In this document: positions 4,817 to 7,466 of the stretch, one piece after another | How positions within the stretch are numbered: the stretch's first letter is position 1 | Layout of the letters: each line of letters opens with the position of its first letter | Origin: an uncultured Selenomonadaceae bacterium | GTDB taxonomy: Bacteria; Bacillota; Negativicutes; Selenomonadales; Selenomonadaceae | Length of the DNA stretch: 7,466 nt | Reading direction: 5' to 3' | Assembly: GCA_958415865.1 (NCBI GenBank) | Contig: CATYZV010000082.1 | Location: forward strand, 1 to 7,466 | Program-made: the position numbers and the translations under genes | The notes under the pieces: model-generated | Told to the model about the DNA's origin: nothing | What the model saw: the letters and a program-made list of their open reading frames with translations, nothing else | The model's database searches: none

Positions 4817-7288
4817 ATGGAAAAATATCTTCCGCAGGAAATTGAAAAAAAATGGCAGAAGATCTGGGATGAAACGAAAGAATATCAGATAAAGCGCGAT
4901 CCCAACAAGCCGAAATACTACGTATTGGAAATGTTCCCGTATCCGTCGGGCAATCTGCACATGGGCCACGTGCGCAACTATTCCATCGGCGACGTAATCG
5001 CCCGCTTCAAGACGATGAACGGCTTCAACGTGCTGCATCCGATGGGCTTTGACGCTTTCGGCATGCCCGCCGAAAACGCCGCTATCAAGCACGGCGTGCG
5101 CCCGTCAGACTGGACGGAAGACAACATGGCCAACATGACGCGCCAGCAGAAAGAAATGGGCCTGTCCTACGACTGGGACAGAAAAGTCGCAACCTGCCAC
5201 GAAGATTATTACAGATGGACACAGTGGCTGTTTGAACTGTTCTACAAAAAAGGCCTCGCCTACAAGAAAAAGGCTTCCGCTAACTGGTGCGAAACGTGCC
5301 ATACGGTTCTGGCCAATGAACAGGTAATAGACGGCAAATGCTGGCGCTGCGATTCCACCGTCGTCAAAAAAGACCTCAGCCAGTGGTTCCTCAAGATAAC
5401 GGACTACGCTGATGTGCTCTTGAAAGACCTCGACAAGCTCAAGGGCTGGCCCAACCGCGTAAAGATCATGCAGGACAACTGGATCGGCCGCAGCGAAGGC
5501 GCGGAATTCAGCTTTGACGTGCCGGAATACAATGAAAAAATCCCCGTCTACACGACGCGCCCCGATACCGTATTCGGCGTATCGTACGTCGTATTGGCAG
5601 CTGAACATCCGCTCGTCAAGAAGTTCATCAAGGGCAAAGAAAACGAACAGGAAATCCTGAAGTTCATCGAAGAAGTTCACAATATGAACGAAATCGAACG
5701 CACTTCCAGCGAATCGGAAAAGAAGGGCATGTTCACCGGCGTTTACGCCATAAATCCGTTCAACGGCGAAAAAGTGCCTGTATGGGTAACCAACTACGTA
5801 CTGTTTGAATACGGCACCGGCGCAGTAATGGGCGTGCCGACGCACGACGAACGCGACTGGATGTTTGCAAATAAGTACAATCTCGGCAAGCGCATTGTAA
5901 TTCAGAACAAGGATCACAGCCTGTCGCTCGACACCATGGACAACGCCTACACCGACGACGGCGAACTCGTCGATTCCGGCAGATTCACCGGCATGAACAA
6001 CCGCAAGGCCATCACCGCCATGATCGACTGGCTCGAAGAAAATCACCTCGGCAAGCGCCGCGTCAACTACCGCCTGCGCGACTGGCTGATCTCCCGCCAG
6101 CGCTACTGGGGCGCACCGATTCCTGTAATTTACTGCCCTCACTGCGGCGAACAGCTCGTTCCCGAAGACCAGCTGCCCGTACGCCTGCCCAAAGACGTAA
6201 AATTTGAAACAGGTGCGACTTCCCCGCTGGCACAGGCAGAAGACTTCGTAAACTGCACCTGCCCGAAATGCGGCGGCCCCGCTAAGCGCGAAACCGACAC
6301 CATGGACACCTTCATCTGCTCTTCCTGGTACTATATGCGCTATGCCGACCCTCACAACGACAAAGCACCGTTCTCCGGCGAAAATATCGACTACTGGCTC
6401 CCCGTAGACCAGTACATCGGCGGCATCGAACACGCCATACTGCATCTGCTCTATTCCCGCTTCTTCACTAAAGTACTCAAAGACGCAGGCCTCGTGAAAT
6501 TCGATGAACCGTTTACCAACCTCCTGACTCAAGGCATGGTAATCAAAGACGGCTCCAAGATGAGCAAATCCAAAGGCAACGTCGTATCGCCGGAAGAAAT
6601 CATCAAAAAATACGGTGCCGACACCGCCCGCCTCTTCATCCTGTTTGCCGCACCGCCGGAACGCGACCTCGAATGGAGCGACCAGGGCGTAGAAGGTGCA
6701 TGGAGATTCCTGCAGCGCGTATGGCGCATCGTTCTGTCCTACACCGATAAAGTCAAAGAAAATCAGACTCTCGACCTATCCAAGCTGTCGAAAGAAGAAA
6801 AAGAACTGTTCCGCATCTTGAATGTTACCGTCAAAAAAGTAACCGAAGACATCAACACGCGCAACTCCTTCAACACCGCCATCAGCTCCATCATGGAACT
6901 CGTCAACGCCTTCTACGGCTTCAAAGACGGCAGCCTCAACGCAGGCCTGGCTAAAGTCGTAGTCGTAGACCTGCTCAAGCTCCTCGCTCCGTTTGCACCG
7001 CACATCACTGAAGAACTCTGGCAGCACATCGGTCAGAACGGCAGTATCCACCACAGCGAATGGCCCACATTCGACGAAGCCGCAACCGTAGCCGACGAAG
7101 TCGAAATCGTCCTCCAGATCAACGGCAAAGTACGCGAAAAAGCACTCGTACCCTCCACCGCTAGCCGCGAACAGCAGCAGGAAATCGCCCTTGCCAACGA
7201 ACGCATCAAATCCCTGATCGAAGGCAAAACAGTAGTAAAAGTCATCAGCGTACCGAAAAAGCTCGTCAACATCGTCGTAAAAGGCTGA
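4817..7288 (+). CDS. leuS: Leucyl-tRNA synthetase
   Basis: This cytosolic class I enzyme charges tRNA-Leu with leucine using ATP. The 823-aa product is full length for bacterial LeuRS. The HIGH signature is HMGH (residues 48-51, in [15 protein letters not shown]) and the KMSKS loop is exact at 581-585. A zinc site is formed by C158, C161, C175 and C178 (CETC...CWRC). A second cysteine group (C440, C443, C482, C485) lies in the leucine-specific region. The CP1 editing domain (about 224-425) keeps the threonine-rich TTRPDT (246-251) and [15 protein letters not shown] (333-347), so proofreading of misacylated tRNA should be intact. The anticodon-binding helices and a C-terminal domain ending [10 protein letters not shown] complete it. 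The start ATG follows AGGAG at 4801-4805 with an 11-nt gap, somewhat long. TGA-TAA ends the gene. Expression is set by the T-box leader immediately upstream. Confidence 0.98.
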   Translation: MEKYLPQEIEKKWQKIWDETKEYQIKRDPNKPKYYVLEMFPYPSGNLHMGHVRNYSIGDVIARFKTMNGFNVLHPMGFDAFGMPAENAAIKHGVRPSDWTEDNMANMTRQQKEMGLSYDWDRKVATCHEDYYRWTQWLFELFYKKGLAYKKKASANWCETCHTVLANEQVIDGKCWRCDSTVVKKDLSQWFLKITDYADVLLKDLDKLKGWPNRVKIMQDNWIGRSEGAEFSFDVPEYNEKIPVYTTRPDTVFGVSYVVLAAEHPLVKKFIKGKENEQEILKFIEEVHNMNEIERTSSESEKKGMFTGVYAINPFNGEKVPVWVTNYVLFEYGTGAVMGVPTHDERDWMFANKYNLGKRIVIQNKDHSLSLDTMDNAYTDDGELVDSGRFTGMNNRKAITAMIDWLEENHLGKRRVNYRLRDWLISRQRYWGAPIPVIYCPHCGEQLVPEDQLPVRLPKDVKFETGATSPLAQAEDFVNCTCPKCGGPAKRETDTMDTFICSSWYYMRYADPHNDKAPFSGENIDYWLPVDQYIGGIEHAILHLLYSRFFTKVLKDAGLVKFDEPFTNLLTQGMVIKDGSKMSKSKGNVVSPEEIIKKYGADTARLFILFAAPPERDLEWSDQGVEGAWRFLQRVWRIVLSYTDKVKENQTLDLSKLSKEEKELFRILNVTVKKVTEDINTRNSFNTAISSIMELVNAFYGFKDGSLNAGLAKVVVVDLLKLLAPFAPHITEELWQHIGQNGSIHHSEWPTFDEAATVADEVEIVLQINGKVREKALVPSTASREQQQEIALANERIKSLIEGKTVVKVISVPKKLVNIVVKG

Positions 7289-7315
7289 TAACGATACAGT
7301 AATCTATAAAAAAAC

Positions 7316-7352
7316 AAAAGACAGCAGAAAGCATATGCTCTGCTGTCTTTTT
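7316..7352. terminator. Bidirectional intrinsic terminator between leuS and a convergent gene
   Basis: A perfect 13-bp stem pairs 7316-7328 (AAAAGACAGCAGA) with 7339-7351 (TCTGCTGTCTTTT) around a 10-nt loop containing GCATATGC. The T-run on the plus strand serves leuS, and the A-run at 7308-7319 gives a U-run in a minus-strand transcript. Confidence 0.9.
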
Positions 7353-7374
7353 GTTATTCCAAAATTTATTCGAC

Positions 7375-7466
7375 TTATTTTTCTAAGATGCTCTTTAAAA
7401 AAGTCTTATCCTGCAGTTTCAGATAATCCAGATTATCTATATATTTCACCGCAATATCTATTTTAG
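7375..7466 (-). CDS. C-terminal end of an unidentified minus-strand gene (truncated by window edge)
   Basis: On the minus strand a frame is open from the window edge to TAA (plus-strand 7375-7377), encoding 30 visible residues that end VKYIDNLDYLKLQDKTFL then KSILEK. Composition is that of a soluble, charged, helical C-terminus. Placement just beyond a bidirectional terminator, 86 nt past the leuS stop, supports a real convergent gene. The piece is too short to recognise a family, and a chance open frame in AT-rich DNA cannot be excluded. Confidence 0.5.
   Translation of the reverse strand, partial: KIDIAVKYIDNLDYLKLQDKTFLKSILEK

Noticed and set aside
5105..6532. Long minus-strand open frame (475 codons) inside leuS
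   Set aside because: It lies wholly antisense to a well-conserved gene. Its Val/Ala/Phe-rich composition is what complementing GC-rich sense codons gives, and it resembles no protein family.
1..7466. Defence island, phage, transposon or novel gene cluster
   Set aside because: All complete genes belong to common housekeeping, transport or stress families. No transposase, integrase, terminal repeat or CRISPR-like repeat was found.

Overview
The window looks like ordinary chromosome from an anaerobic, low-to-mid GC Firmicutes-type bacterium. The evidence is an O2/NO-scavenging flavodiiron protein, a leucine T-box riboswitch ahead of leuS, sigma-A-like promoters and GGAG-type ribosome binding sites. 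The mix of GC-rich codons with AT-rich gaps would fit a member of the Negativicutes, but that placement is inference and could not be tested here. I see no mobile element, CRISPR array, tRNA, rRNA or phage gene, and no convincing undescribed multi-gene system.

Layout from left to right: (1) the 3' end of an SGNH/GDSL-type esterase gene, cut by the window edge (1-456). (2) A promoter overlapped by an 18-bp perfect palindrome and a repeated half-site, driving a flavodiiron protein gene, fprA (559-1734, probable TTG start), with its own terminator. (3) A consensus-like promoter and a BrnQ-type branched-chain amino acid transporter (about 1899-3077). No ATG, GTG or TTG codon lies where its N-terminus should begin. 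A terminator follows. (4) A 12-TM major facilitator transporter (3306-4505) whose leader carries an inverted repeat. (5) A strong promoter, a complete leucine T-box leader with CUC specifier, and leuS (4817-7288). A bidirectional terminator follows, shared with a convergent minus-strand gene of which only the last 30 codons or so are visible (7375-7466).

Most genes appear to be separate transcription units. The exception is MFS-leuS: no terminator lies between them, so the T-box terminator is the first one that MFS transcripts meet. brnQ (uptake of Leu/Ile/Val) and leuS (charging of tRNA-Leu) share a substrate, but only leuS has a visible leucine sensor. fprA stands apart as an oxidative or nitrosative stress gene with a probable operator.

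Points most worth a second look are the missing canonical start of brnQ, the unassigned palindromic operator at fprA, and the MFS/T-box read-through arrangement.
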